DNA of 64,000 nt from Catenibacterium mitsuokai (GCF_025148785.1 NZ_CP102271.1:1481972-1545971), one strand, 5' to 3'; counted from the first letter of the stretch, positions 51,226-60,281 are shown. The notes: generated by a model not told the origin, from the sequence alone. Made by a program: numbers and translations.

Positions 51226-53148
51226 TTATAATGCGTTTGCTGCAAGATAACCAGATTCAATAGCTGAATTGATGTCTGCAACCTTATTTGCATCACCAAT
51301 TGTTTGCACATGGATGTTCTTTTCTTCTAATGCAGTAATGTCAAATGCATTAGAACGAGCACCTACTGCAAATACTACATAATCACATGGAAGTGAAACT
51401 TTACCTTCTGCAGTTTCTGCTTCTACTGTAGTTGCAGTGATTTCTGTTACCTTGGTATTAGTAAACTGTTTAACACCATGCTTTTCAAAATCAGCCATCA
51501 TTTCTGGACGAATTGTAGTTGATTCTTCTTTTGCGATAGTATCCATCATTTCTACGATACTGACATCATTACCTCTAAGTGCAAGGTATTCAGCTGTTTC
51601 AGCACCTACAAGTCCACCACCGATTACAACGATTCTTCCTGCTGGGAACTGTTCATTAGAAAGTACCTTCCAAGCATCCTGTACATGAGGCATATCCTTA
51701 CCTGGGATATTTAAGATGAAATTACAAGCACCTGTTGCAACAATGACTTCATCAGGCTGATCAGCTAAGATATCTTCGCAAGTAACAGCTTTACCTAAAC
51801 GTAAATCAACGCCTAATACTTTTACTTCATTTGCGAGATAATGAATAGCACGATTCATTTCTTCTTTTCTAGGTGGTACAGAAGCAATATTTAACTGTCC
51901 GCCTACTTTAGTATCCTTGTCATAAACAATAACATCATGGCCTTTCACAGCAGCAACTCTAGCAGCTTCTAAACCTGCAGGTCCTGCACCTACAATAACA
52001 ACCTTCTTCTTAGTATCAGCAGGTGTAATTGTTCTTTCATATTCATAACCATTTTCTGCGTTAAGGACACAGCTTAAGAACTTTCTGTTCTGGATAGAGT
52101 CTGTACATCCCTTATTACACATCATACATAAACGAATTCTGCATGGCTGTCCATCTTCAATCTTTTTAACATAATCAGGATCAGCTAATAATGAACGTCC
52201 ATAACCTACGATATCACATACACCATTTTCGATTAAGGCTTCACCATTCTGTGGAGTAACGATACGTCCTACCGCAGATACTGGAATACTTACAGCATCT
52301 TTAACTCTCTTAGTATATGACTGCATGAAGCAATATGGCTGAGTACCCATTGCTGGAATAGTATCATTCAAGTTACCTGTATGGTTAGCCTGTCCAACAT
52401 GGATCATATTAACGCCTGCTTCTTCAAGCTTTTTAGCAAGTTCAACAGCTTCATCAATCTTTAATCCACCTTTACCTCTTAATGGGTTATCAGTGATGAT
52501 TGGAAGTTTATAGTCAATACAGATATGAGGGGCATGTTCTTTAATGCTTTCTACTACCTGTAATGCAAAACGTGTTCTATTTTCGAAGCTTCCTCCATAT
52601 TCATCTGTACGATGGTTTAATACTGTAGAACATAAAGCACCTACTAAACGGTCTCCATGAACTTCTACTACATCTACCCCTGCTTCATAAGCACGTCTTA
52701 CGCATTCACCCATCTGTTTAAGAATTGTATTTAATGCTTCTGGAGTTACTTCATCAGTGAAATGAAGCATATCATGATGTAATTTAGCACGAGCTGCCTG
52801 CATATCACCCTTCTTAAACATTTCAGCTAAAGCCTGAACATCATATTCAGGATGGAAAATCTGAATACCTAATTTACAATCAAATTCATGTAATGCATCA
52901 GCTAATTCTTTATAAGCTGGAATCTGTTCATCCTTGAATAATTTTGGTGTTGGAGAAACAGTATTTACTGGTGCGACGTCTCCAAGTACGATATAAGATA
53001 CGCCACCTTCTGCAATACGTTTATAGAAGTTGAAGCTCTGTTTAGAAATTGAACCGTCACGTTCTTCATAGCCAGTTGTCATTGGTGGGAACATGATACG
53101 GTTTTTCAATGTGATTGGACCTACTTTAATTGGTTCTAATAGTTTCAT
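51226..53148 (-). CDS. OYE-type enoate reductase / FMN-FAD-[4Fe-4S] oxidoreductase
   Basis: A 640-residue protein of the 2,4-dienoyl-CoA reductase/BaiH/enoate-reductase type. The N-terminal TIM barrel (1-350) includes VVEVHGDRLVGALCS and NRTRFALQVV. A [4Fe-4S] motif, CMMCNKGCTD followed by another Cys, occupies about 343-363. A C-terminal FAD/NAD(P) domain follows, with VVIVGAGPAGLEAARVAA (about 395) and VVIGGGLVGAETAEYLA. The start at 53148 has AAGGAG nine bases upstream. The substrate (enoates, bile acid, NADH oxidation) cannot be told. A cre-like site overlaps the -10 box. Confidence 0.9.
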   Translation of the reverse strand: MKLLEPIKVGPITLKNRIMFPPMTTGYEERDGSISKQSFNFYKRIAEGGVSYIVLGDVAPVNTVSPTPKLFKDEQIPAYKELADALHEFDCKLGIQIFHPEYDVQALAEMFKKGDMQAARAKLHHDMLHFTDEVTPEALNTILKQMGECVRRAYEAGVDVVEVHGDRLVGALCSTVLNHRTDEYGGSFENRTRFALQVVESIKEHAPHICIDYKLPIITDNPLRGKGGLKIDEAVELAKKLEEAGVNMIHVGQANHTGNLNDTIPAMGTQPYCFMQSYTKRVKDAVSIPVSAVGRIVTPQNGEALIENGVCDIVGYGRSLLADPDYVKKIEDGQPCRIRLCMMCNKGCTDSIQNRKFLSCVLNAENGYEYERTITPADTKKKVVIVGAGPAGLEAARVAAVKGHDVIVYDKDTKVGGQLNIASVPPRKEEMNRAIHYLANEVKVLGVDLRLGKAVTCEDILADQPDEVIVATGACNFILNIPGKDMPHVQDAWKVLSNEQFPAGRIVVIGGGLVGAETAEYLALRGNDVSIVEMMDTIAKEESTTIRPEMMADFEKHGVKQFTNTKVTEITATTVEAETAEGKVSLPCDYVVFAVGARSNAFDITALEEKNIHVQTIGDANKVADINSAIESGYLAANAL

Positions 53149-53185
53149 ATTATCAATCTCCTTACAATACATTTTAACCACTCCT

Positions 53186-53200
53186 ATTATAGCGCTTTCA
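53186..53200 (-). promoter_or_regulatory. -10 box with overlapping cre-like site before the flavoprotein gene
   Basis: TATAAT at 53186-53191 is covered by TGAAAGCGCTATAA (53187-53200), which differs from the cre consensus at one position. The -35 box is weak. Catabolite repression by CcpA is inferred. Confidence 0.5.
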
Positions 53201-53285
53201 TTTTACAAATGATAGTAATTATATGGAATTTATAGGGTATATTTTGTCATCAAAAGATTAAACTATACATTTTTTAAGACAAAAA

Positions 53286-53311
53286 AGTGCGTACACAAAA
53301 GTACACACCTA
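53286..53311 (-). terminator. Terminator after the GNAT gene
   Basis: GTGTGTAC/GTACGCAC stem with one mismatch, then TTTTTTG on the minus strand. Confidence 0.6.
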
Positions 53312-53316
53312 TTTCT

Positions 53317-53754
53317 TTAATATTCTTTCATGAATACGACCTGTGATGATTGTTCTTTGAAGCCATTTTTCTGATAAAAGTAATAAGCAGGAAATTCTCT
53401 TTCCGTAATCAACATAATACGGTCTATTCCTCTTTTTTTCGTATAATCAACAACTAAGTCCATGAATTGTGAACCGAGTCCTTTAGATTGTTCATCCGTC
53501 ATAATTCCAAATTCATCAATCCAGAATTCTCTTCCATTATACCAATGTTTGATGCGACCCAACGCAATTCCAATGAGTTTATCTCCATCATATAAGCCAA
53601 TAGAAAGAGATAAGCGATTGCCTACTAGATCATGCATATAAATAGATAGGTCCTCTTCATTCCATTCATCATTCCATGGTTCCCTGGAGAATATTTCATT
53701 AAATAATTGTGATATCTCTTTGACATGTGCCAAGCATATTTCTCTAACTTCCAT
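53317..53754 (-). CDS. GNAT-family N-acetyltransferase
   Basis: A 145-residue GNAT: EISQLFNEIFSREPWNDEWN (about 13-32), the acetyl-CoA loop EQSKGLGSQFMDLVVDYTK (Q/RxxGxG, about 92-110) and the tail FYQKNGFKEQ. The substrate is unknown. It follows the ABM-GNAT fusion gene by 11 bases, likely in one operon. Confidence 0.88.
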   Translation of the reverse strand: MEVREICLAHVKEISQLFNEIFSREPWNDEWNEEDLSIYMHDLVGNRLSLSIGLYDGDKLIGIALGRIKHWYNGREFWIDEFGIMTDEQSKGLGSQFMDLVVDYTKKRGIDRIMLITEREFPAYYFYQKNGFKEQSSQVVFMKEY

Positions 53755-53765
53755 AAGATCTCCTA

Positions 53766-54566
53766 TTATAATTCTTCAGGAAGAATAGAATAAAAAACAT
53801 CATCTACTACTCCCTGATTATTTTTTCCATGTTTTCTAAGAGTGCCCTCATATTTCATACCAGCTTTTTGCATCACTCTACCTGAATGAGGATTATTTTT
53901 ATCATGTCTTGCACGTACAACATCATAGCCTTCCTTAAACAGATAAGAAATAACTTCTCTAAGTGCTTCGGCAACATATCCATGACCCCAATAAGCCTGT
54001 CCAATACAATAGCCAATTTCTACTGTATTTGTTTTTTGATCAATATTTGTGACAGATATACTTCCAATGAGTGTATTCTTATCCTTTACTACAATGCCCC
54101 AGTTATATGAATCACCCTTTTCATATGACCCAATCCATGAAGCAAGTAACTGCTTTGTATCTTCAACATTTTGATGAGGTGGCCAAGTCAAATAACGAGT
54201 GACCTTTTCATCATTAGCCCAATGATGGTACATATCATCTGCGTCTTCTATTTTAAACTCTCTTAATACTAAACGCTCTGTCTCTAAAGAAGCCGTTCCA
54301 TGACGCACTGTAGTTTGACACGAATATTGATTCTTTAATTCCTTCAACAAGTCCATATGAGGCTGCTTCAAATGTTTTAACTGTAATTCTTCAGATACCC
54401 ATTCTTCTTGTAAATAAAGAACAGTATCATCTATAGGTGTATAAGAATATTTGAGACATCCTTCATCCACTGATGATAATTTCTGAATATGATTGTCTCT
54501 AATAGATTGATAAAAGGCATCTCTCTCTTCTTTACTTCTAAATGTATAGGTAACAAATATCTTCAT
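53766..54566 (-). CDS. ABM-like monooxygenase domain fused to a GNAT acetyltransferase
   Basis: Two domains in 266 residues. Residues 1-92 resemble a small antibiotic-biosynthesis-monooxygenase fold (MKIFVTYTFRSKEERDAFYQ, CLKYSYTPIDDTVLYLQEEW, LKQPHMDLL). Residues 98-266 form a RimJ/RimL-type GNAT (LETERLVLREFKIEDADDMY, YWGHGYVAEALREVI, VMQKAGMKYEGTLRKHGK). The fusion is unusual; catalysis by the ABM part is not shown. The ATG overlaps the preceding gene by one base. Confidence 0.85.
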   Translation of the reverse strand: MKIFVTYTFRSKEERDAFYQSIRDNHIQKLSSVDEGCLKYSYTPIDDTVLYLQEEWVSEELQLKHLKQPHMDLLKELKNQYSCQTTVRHGTASLETERLVLREFKIEDADDMYHHWANDEKVTRYLTWPPHQNVEDTKQLLASWIGSYEKGDSYNWGIVVKDKNTLIGSISVTNIDQKTNTVEIGYCIGQAYWGHGYVAEALREVISYLFKEGYDVVRARHDKNNPHSGRVMQKAGMKYEGTLRKHGKNNQGVVDDVFYSILPEEL

Positions 54567-55102
54567 TATAAATCCTCCAATAATTGTAGTGCATAAACCT
54601 TGAACTCTTCTTCTATATCACGATAATAATATTCCTTTAAATCAGGTGTACTCATCAATGTAACAGAAGATCTATTTTCTTCTAGAGGCATCATCTCTTT
54701 TAATTCTGCTTCAAGTAGTAAGTGATCCATCTCTTTCCAGATTATTTTTTCTTCATCCTTTAATTGAATATGAAAAGCTTGAAATATTGTTTCTAGAAGC
54801 TTGTCTTCTATTACCTGATATTCTTTCATTTGTTTTTTTATAGGAGTGATGAGATCACTCATATAAGCTTCACTTGCATCATGAAATAAACATGATAAAA
54901 CAACATGTTTATTATAGCCTCTGCTTTGTGCTTCTTTCGCGCAGTTGAGAGAATGCTGTGCCACAGAGTAGAAATATTTAATATGACCATTCCCTCGACA
55001 TATAAGACTTAATGCATGAGCAATATCCTCTAGATGAATATCATCTTCCTTAATATGTAATGGATCTATTCTGTGACCACTAAACACATTCATCAATAAC
55101 AT
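54566..55102 (-). CDS. HD-domain phosphohydrolase (YfbR-like)
   Basis: A 178-residue HD hydrolase. It has SVAQHSLNCAKEAQ (about 43-56), the metal pair in LSCLFHDASEAYMSDL (about 67-82) and the downstream Asp in WKEMDHLLLEAELKEM. The pattern matches YfbR-like 5'-nucleotidases/phosphohydrolases. It overlaps the upstream lipoprotein gene by ten bases, so translation is coupled. The start could be the ATG at 55093; no clear ribosome binding site distinguishes the two. Confidence 0.85.
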   Translation of the reverse strand: MLLMNVFSGHRIDPLHIKEDDIHLEDIAHALSLICRGNGHIKYFYSVAQHSLNCAKEAQSRGYNKHVVLSCLFHDASEAYMSDLITPIKKQMKEYQVIEDKLLETIFQAFHIQLKDEEKIIWKEMDHLLLEAELKEMMPLEENRSSVTLMSTPDLKEYYYRDIEEEFKVYALQLLEDL

Positions 55103-55911
55103 AATCTTCTTAAACTACCTTCCTCAAATGTATAATCAGGTGTTTCAAATGGGTATTTGACTTCATCTTCATGATACCAAGGATCATCATGTGATGGATT
55201 CTTTAATAAATGAAATTCCTGAGCAGGCATATAGCCTTGTGCAAGTAAGAAAGCCTTCTTACCTTCTTTATTTGTACAAACATCTACAATCATCACAACA
55301 TGTCCTGGTGAACCACCTTTTAAGAAAACATCTCCTACTCTTATTTCATTCAGTTTGATTGGTGTTGATTCACTCACCATGCTCGCACTTCCTGAATAAG
55401 CAAATACAATACGCAAGTATTTTTTAAAGCATTCATAAGAATCATCATAGGAAGCACTCTTTACATAACTGGCATGATCATTCTTAATAACAACGCGATT
55501 CCCTTCTCTCCATTTATTATAAGACAATAAAAATCCATCGCTTAAATGAAACTGAATCTTATCGTATTGTTTAGTGTTCCAGTAATATTCTGCATAGACT
55601 CTCATAACTGAGTCGGCACTTTGTTGAAGGTTTTCATTTTCTAGTGGAAGCTTAAAGATAGCAATCTGTGAATTTTGATTAAATTTCTTCTTTCCATTAT
55701 ATAAATGAATAGGACTGCCATTTTTCTTTAACGGATATATCTGTAAGAAATGAGCAACATCACTTTGTTCTCTTTGATATCCTTTTGGTACAAGAATACG
55801 TGTTTCTAATGTCGTTCCTTCTGAGTTAATATATTTTTTATTTTTAGTTGTTGAAGATGGTGTACAAGCTGTTAAAAGTACACCAAGAAGTATTATTATT
55901 ATTTTCTTCAT
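55093..55911 (-). CDS. DUF4846-type lipoprotein
   Basis: A 272-residue protein exported as a lipoprotein (MKKIIIILLGVLLTAC, Cys16). It shows the DUF4846 pattern: LQQSADSVMRVYAEYYW, FLLSYNKWREGNRVVI, IRVGDVFLKGGSPGHVVMIV and YMPAQEFHLLKNP. The GSPGHVV His resembles a catalytic motif, but function is unknown. The start at 55911 has TTGAGG upstream; the longer frame (12 codons more) would hide the signal. Confidence 0.85.
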   Translation of the reverse strand: MKKIIIILLGVLLTACTPSSTTKNKKYINSEGTTLETRILVPKGYQREQSDVAHFLQIYPLKKNGSPIHLYNGKKKFNQNSQIAIFKLPLENENLQQSADSVMRVYAEYYWNTKQYDKIQFHLSDGFLLSYNKWREGNRVVIKNDHASYVKSASYDDSYECFKKYLRIVFAYSGSASMVSESTPIKLNEIRVGDVFLKGGSPGHVVMIVDVCTNKEGKKAFLLAQGYMPAQEFHLLKNPSHDDPWYHEDEVKYPFETPDYTFEEGSLRRLCY

Positions 55912-55919
55912 AATTGACC

Positions 55920-56309
55920 TCAAATGATAAATAATGCAGCACAACACACCAATACAAAACCACTAAATATAAGAAAATTAGTGAATCGTATAGTAAATAG
56001 TTCTTCTTCAATGATAAACGTATCAGGAGAGTTTGGATCATAGTCCACTGTAACACGTTTATTATTTTTAAAATATTTCATCTGAAAATAAGTGATACAA
56101 GGTTTTCTTTCTATAAACTTACCTTCTGCATAATATTGAATTGTCATGATATAGAGATAATGTTCATCCTGTTTGATATCTATGATTTTTCCTGGAGCCT
56201 GCAAAGAACAGCGTGTCGCCTTTAGACGATATTTAAAACGAGCAATCAGCCCTTTAACCATCATTACAATACCTAGGATGCATATAAGTACAAGTAATAA
56301 TTTTTCCAT
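55920..56309 (-). CDS. DUF3592-like membrane protein
   Basis: A 129-residue protein with N-terminal (about 3-20) and C-terminal (about 108-127) membrane helices around a beta-rich domain (YLYIMTIQYYAEGKFIERK, RVTVDYDPNSPDTFIIEE). The VxVxYDPxxP pattern fits DUF3592. Start at 56309 by AGAGG eight bases upstream. Function unknown; it is followed by the DUF4846 lipoprotein gene. Confidence 0.75.
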   Translation of the reverse strand: MEKLLLVLICILGIVMMVKGLIARFKYRLKATRCSLQAPGKIIDIKQDEHYLYIMTIQYYAEGKFIERKPCITYFQMKYFKNNKRVTVDYDPNSPDTFIIEEELFTIRFTNFLIFSGFVLVCCAALFII

Positions 56310-56326
56310 AATAACCTCTAAAAAAA

Positions 56327-56347
56327 TAATGGCCCGATAGGCCATTA
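56327..56347 (-). terminator. Terminator after the 113-residue membrane protein gene
   Basis: TAATGGCC/GGCCATTA stem, 5-nt loop, T-run on the minus strand, overlapping the stop codon. Confidence 0.75.
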
Positions 56348-56686
56348 GATACGATAGTTTCTGAATAAGTTCTCTTTTTTCACAAAGATATCTTTAAAGA
56401 ATATAAGTGCCCATAGTCCAATCGCAATATAGGCAAAATACTGACTAATAAAATAAGAAAGTATGGCACCTACACTTAATATAATGAACCATTTCTTAAA
56501 TGCTCTTCTTTGAGCACGGCTAATTCTTCTCTTATCATAATAACGGCTTTCTTCACGAGGTACATCCTTAAATGCACTAATACAATAAACTCCTAATCCC
56601 TTAAGACATGAACAAACTATATAATAAAACAAGAATGTCAATGCAAGAATCGCACAGCATATACATCCTGTATTAATCATAAACAT
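56345..56686 (-). CDS. Membrane protein of unknown function (113 aa)
   Basis: Three probable membrane segments (INTGCICCAILALTFLFYYI, then about 68-85 and 86-100) with a basic cytoplasmic loop (YYDKRRISRAQRRAFKK) between the first two. The start at 56686 has AAGGGAG upstream. No family recognised. It sits between a DUF218 gene and a DUF3592-like gene, perhaps in one envelope operon. Confidence 0.7.
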   Translation of the reverse strand: MFMINTGCICCAILALTFLFYYIVCSCLKGLGVYCISAFKDVPREESRYYDKRRISRAQRRAFKKWFIILSVGAILSYFISQYFAYIAIGLWALIFFKDIFVKKENLFRNYRI

Positions 56687-56722
56687 ACTAACAACTCCCT
56701 TCACCCTTCTATTTCTATTTTA

Positions 56723-57325
56723 TCACAACTTGATAAAGGATTTAAAGAGACGATACCATTTATAACCAATATAATTGATTACTTCACGTTTAAGAAATTT
56801 AAACTTCGTATCTCTTGTACGAAAACGAGAAGAATGTGTAGGAGAGGTATATGCTATGATCCCAGCATCTTTTGCTTGAAGCATAGCTCTTTTCATATGT
56901 AACGGATCACTTACAATTAATGCCGTCTGATAATTATATACATCCATAATCTTTTTTGCATTAATCAGATTCTCTAATGTGACTGTAGATTGATCTTCCG
57001 TAAGAACATCATCTTCTGGTACACCTTGACTGACTGCATAAAGCTTAGCATTATAAGCATCACTTACAGGATTTCCCTTTCCATATCCTCCTGTCATAAT
57101 GATTTTCTTTACAAGATGCTTATTATATAAATCAACAGCATGATTAATTCTTTCCTGATAAACAGGTGATGGATGCCCATTATATGTAGATGCACCTAAT
57201 ACAATCGCAACATCAGCATTTCTTGCATCATCTTTAAAACTATATATATAAATACTGACTGCATTGGAAAATACATAACAGATCACCAATGCAACAATAA
57301 TAATCAATTTCTTTAAGATTTTCAT
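56723..57325 (-). CDS. DUF218/SanA-YdcF-type envelope protein
   Basis: A 200-residue protein with one N-terminal signal-anchor helix (about 5-24). Its extracytoplasmic DUF218 domain has DVAIVLGASTYNGHPSPVYQ (about 39-58), IIMTGGYGKG (about 75-84), LTEDQSTVTLENLINA and LIVSDPLHMKRAMLQAK. The SanA/YdcF family affects envelope integrity, mechanism unknown. The start at 57325 is uncertain: GGAGG lies about 15 bases away, and the frame runs on to 57355 without a better site. Confidence 0.85.
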   Translation of the reverse strand: MKILKKLIIIVALVICYVFSNAVSIYIYSFKDDARNADVAIVLGASTYNGHPSPVYQERINHAVDLYNKHLVKKIIMTGGYGKGNPVSDAYNAKLYAVSQGVPEDDVLTEDQSTVTLENLINAKKIMDVYNYQTALIVSDPLHMKRAMLQAKDAGIIAYTSPTHSSRFRTRDTKFKFLKREVINYIGYKWYRLFKSFIKL

Positions 57326-57406
57326 GGCACTACTAAAAATCCTCCACAAAAACATCTTAAACTATTTCTCATATTTTTCAATCCTTGGATTAAAAATACA
57401 TAGAAT

Positions 57407-58294
57407 TTACATATTTATTTTTGATTGATTTAAGAATATGTAAATTAAGGTAAGGATAAAGCATGAGCCAATCATAATCAGATACATCATACTTTGTGTT
57501 ACAGTATGTCCCATAAGTGTAAATGATGTATCAAAACTTTGATGGATTTCATTCATTACATTGGCAGGAACTTTTGTACCTAGTTTTAGAAATAAACTTC
57601 TTAATAAATGATTACGAATAAGCGATGTGCCATATGTCCCTGGCAGGAACTTAATAAATGTACGTACTGCAGGTGTAAATTGAGAAATAGGCATATAAGC
57701 ACCACATAAGAAACCATATCCCGCACTCACTACACTACTAACAGCTGAAATCTGGCCTTGTGTTGTAAGGAAATAATTAATAATAGATGATAAAGAAGCA
57801 CCAAACAAAGTAAGTAAAAAGATATCTAGCAAACAATATAATACATCTTTTAACGGTAAGACAAAGTGACTTGTACCTAATACAATAAAGCATGCAAGTA
57901 ACGCAGTGATATTAATAATCATAGTGATAAGTAAAGTAGAAATAAAATAACTAAGAGCTAATGTTGTTTTACTGACAGGTGCTATGAGTAAGTCCTTTAT
58001 TTTATGATCTGCTTTATCTTGTACCATAATCATATTTGAACAGAATGATACTGTGACACAACTCACCGCAAGTAATGAAGAAAAGAGATAACCATTCACA
58101 AAAGCATCAATAGTATTTTGAGAGACATTAAAGTATTTCACTATACTATCAAGTGAATCATGATAGATAGTACCTAAAAATGTCATATATAAGACAATTA
58201 AGACTATTGGTGTAATCAAAGCTGTTAAGAAACGTCCTTTATCCTTAAAAAATAATACTGTATGTCTTAATGTAAGATGATAAAGCTGTTTCAC
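57407..58294 (-). CDS. ABC-2 type exporter permease
   Basis: A 295-residue membrane protein with six helices of the ABC-2 family (N-terminal cytoplasmic start LTLRHTVLFFKDKGRFLTAL, large loop, then helices around 80, 110, 145, 175 and 270). It partners with the ATPase at 58291; the ORFs overlap by four bases. The exported substrate is unknown. Confidence 0.88.
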   Translation of the reverse strand: MKQLYHLTLRHTVLFFKDKGRFLTALITPIVLIVLYMTFLGTIYHDSLDSIVKYFNVSQNTIDAFVNGYLFSSLLAVSCVTVSFCSNMIMVQDKADHKIKDLLIAPVSKTTLALSYFISTLLITMIINITALLACFIVLGTSHFVLPLKDVLYCLLDIFLLTLFGASLSSIINYFLTTQGQISAVSSVVSAGYGFLCGAYMPISQFTPAVRTFIKFLPGTYGTSLIRNHLLRSLFLKLGTKVPANVMNEIHQSFDTSFTLMGHTVTQSMMYLIMIGSCFILTLIYIFLNQSKINM

Positions 58295-59202
58295 ACTTGT
58301 TCACCTCCTGGGAGTTTATTTCCTGTTACATTTAAGAAGACATCATCCATTCTTCCTTTTACTAGTTCAAAGTCATTAAACAATTCTGGTTTTTGAAGAA
58401 TCATTTCTTTCACAACACCTGGATGATTGATACGGATTGTGTAATGATCCTTATTATATATATATGGATGTCCTAAAGACTTGATGTCCTCTTCTTTTAC
58501 ATGATAGATATTTAAATAATCATAAGCATATTTCTGTTTTAATTCATGTGGTGTTCCAGAAGCTATTTGACGGCCACGATCAATAATAACAACTTGATCT
58601 GCTTCAGCTGCTTCTTCCATATAATGAGTCGTAAGAAATACAGTCATATGTTTTTCTTTTCTTAAATTATCAATAACTTTCCATAATGTTTTTCTTGTTT
58701 GAGGATCTAAACCAGTTGTTGGTTCATCTAAGATAAGAAGTTCTGGTTCATGAATAAGAGCACGAGCTATATCTATACGTCTTCTTTGTCCTCCTGATAG
58801 CTTATTTAAAGGTTTCTTTAAAAAGTCTTTGAAATCTAATAATAGAGAGAGTTCTTCTAGTTTCTTCTTAAAAGAATCCCCTGTAATACCATACAAAGCA
58901 GCACGATACTTGAGATTATCATAAACTGTGAGCACATCATCTAATGCAGAAGTTTGATAAACAACACCTATAGTAGTTCTTACTTCATCCATATGTGTTT
59001 TAATATCTTTGCCTTCAATGTATATTTCTCCTGTATCACTTGTAAGTTCACCACATATCATAGAGATAGTGGTACTCTTACCTGCACCATTAACACCTAG
59101 AAAGGAAAAGAACGTTCCCTTTTCTACAGTAAAGCTTAAGTCATCTACTGCTTTAATATCACCAAAAGTTTTTGTAAGATGTTTAATTTCAATACTATTC
59201 AT
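58291..59202 (-). CDS. ABC transporter ATPase (drug/lantibiotic exporter type)
   Basis: A 303-residue ATPase of the CcmA/DrrA type with Walker A GVNGAGKST (about 36-44), signature LSGGQRRRI (about 137-145), Walker B LLILDEPTTGLDP and switch His in FLTTHYMEEA. The C-terminal ~80 residues are a typical exporter extension (KGRMDDVFLNVTG). Start at 59202 by AAAGGGG. Part of a LytTR-DUF3021-ABC module. Confidence 0.93.
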   Translation of the reverse strand: MNSIEIKHLTKTFGDIKAVDDLSFTVEKGTFFSFLGVNGAGKSTTISMICGELTSDTGEIYIEGKDIKTHMDEVRTTIGVVYQTSALDDVLTVYDNLKYRAALYGITGDSFKKKLEELSLLLDFKDFLKKPLNKLSGGQRRRIDIARALIHEPELLILDEPTTGLDPQTRKTLWKVIDNLRKEKHMTVFLTTHYMEEAAEADQVVIIDRGRQIASGTPHELKQKYAYDYLNIYHVKEEDIKSLGHPYIYNKDHYTIRINHPGVVKEMILQKPELFNDFELVKGRMDDVFLNVTGNKLPGGEQV

Positions 59203-59207
59203 AGTTG

Positions 59208-59621
59208 TCACCCCTTTCTACTTTTCAGAGCTTTATTGATTTCTATAGCCATACGACAATCATTAATATAATTAAAGAGTCTGACTAATATATCTACAAT
59301 AATAATTGTTATAAAGAAGAAAATTCCTCCCAAGAAATCCTGATACATACCGATTTGATAGCCTGCAGTTAGAAGTATAACTTCTAAGAATATTGTATGA
59401 AGAATATCCTTCACTATTACATTTTGCAACTTGAAACTATAGATTATAGTAGGTAGACAAGCAAGCAAAGAGAAGACTGCTACCTGTCCTAAATAAGATA
59501 CAGAAAGCATTTTTATTTGTGGCTGGTTAAAATAACAGAATAAGATTGTACACATCATTGATAAGTTATATATTACGAAATATTCTACAAGCATTGTATG
59601 CATTAATTCTTTTTTATTCAT
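59208..59621 (-). CDS. DUF3021-type membrane protein
   Basis: A 137-residue protein with four membrane helices (about 13-30, 37-62, 67-88 and 92-113) and a basic C-terminal tail, the layout of DUF3021. Such proteins sit beside LytTR regulators in many Firmicutes and probably sense or restrain them. Function is otherwise unknown. Eleven bases separate it from the regulator gene. Confidence 0.8.
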   Translation of the reverse strand: MNKKELMHTMLVEYFVIYNLSMMCTILFCYFNQPQIKMLSVSYLGQVAVFSLLACLPTIIYSFKLQNVIVKDILHTIFLEVILLTAGYQIGMYQDFLGGIFFFITIIIVDILVRLFNYINDCRMAIEINKALKSRKG

Positions 59622-59632
59622 TATTACTCTCC

Positions 59633-60067
59633 TTACAACCCAATCATTTGTTTTAGTACACGTACATATTGTCTAGAAACGATAAGTTTCTCTTTATTAG
59701 TCAGCATCACTTCAAATCTTCCAGATAATGATGGTTTAATAGAATCAATTTTATCCGCATTAATAATGAATGATTTAGATGCTCTAAAGAATGATGTACC
59801 TTCTGTTTCTTTTTCAAATTCATAAAGTTTCATCTTTGATTCATATATTTCCTTTTTGCAATAGAGAAATGCTTTTTGATCAACTATTTCAAAGTAATAT
59901 ATATCATTGATATTCAATAGATAGGCAGTTCCCCTTTTGTATCCAATTATTCTTTTCTCATTTTCTATGAAAGAGATCATACTTTGTATTTCATCTGTTA
60001 TCTGATAGCATTTAATGACAACTTCTTCTTTTTGATCTTCAGATATCAATTCAATTCTTGTCTTCAT
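59633..60067 (-). CDS. LytTR-family DNA-binding regulator
   Basis: A 144-residue protein with a C-terminal LytTR domain (about 40-140): RGTAYLLNINDIYYFEIVD, YEFEKETEGTSFFRASKSFI, INADKIDSI and RFEVMLTNKEKLIVSRQYV. There is no receiver domain, so it is a stand-alone regulator, usually paired with DUF3021. It is first in the operon with DUF3021 and the ABC exporter, suggesting it controls them. Confidence 0.9.
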   Translation of the reverse strand: MKTRIELISEDQKEEVVIKCYQITDEIQSMISFIENEKRIIGYKRGTAYLLNINDIYYFEIVDQKAFLYCKKEIYESKMKLYEFEKETEGTSFFRASKSFIINADKIDSIKPSLSGRFEVMLTNKEKLIVSRQYVRVLKQMIGL

Positions 60068-60156
60068 ATTTTTCTCCCTTACAAAAATGATACCATAATA
60101 TAATACATGTGAATATCACATCCAATTAAGTTGTAGAAATGATTGTATAAGATGCA

Positions 60157-60183
60157 CAAAAAAACTAGGCCTTAGCCTAGTTG
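60157..60183 (-). terminator. tRNA-Gly array terminator
   Basis: AACTAGGC/GCCTAGTT stem followed by T's on the minus strand, 8-10 bases after the last tRNA. Confidence 0.75.
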
Positions 60184-60190
60184 ATTTCAA

Positions 60191-60265
60191 TGGAGCCACA
60201 TGCCGGAGTTGAACCGGCGTCCTCTGCATGGCAAGCAGATATAATAGCCATTATACGAATGCGGC
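60191..60265 (-). tRNA. tRNA-Gly (GCC), copy 4 in transcription order
   Basis: Cloverleaf with acceptor GCCGCAT/ATGTGGC, anticodon loop TTGCCAT between TCTGC and GCAGA, T-loop TTCAACT, and an encoded CCA end. The anticodon GCC reads GGC and GGU. Confidence 0.93.
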
Positions 60266-60281
60266 TTATAAAATTTTAAAA

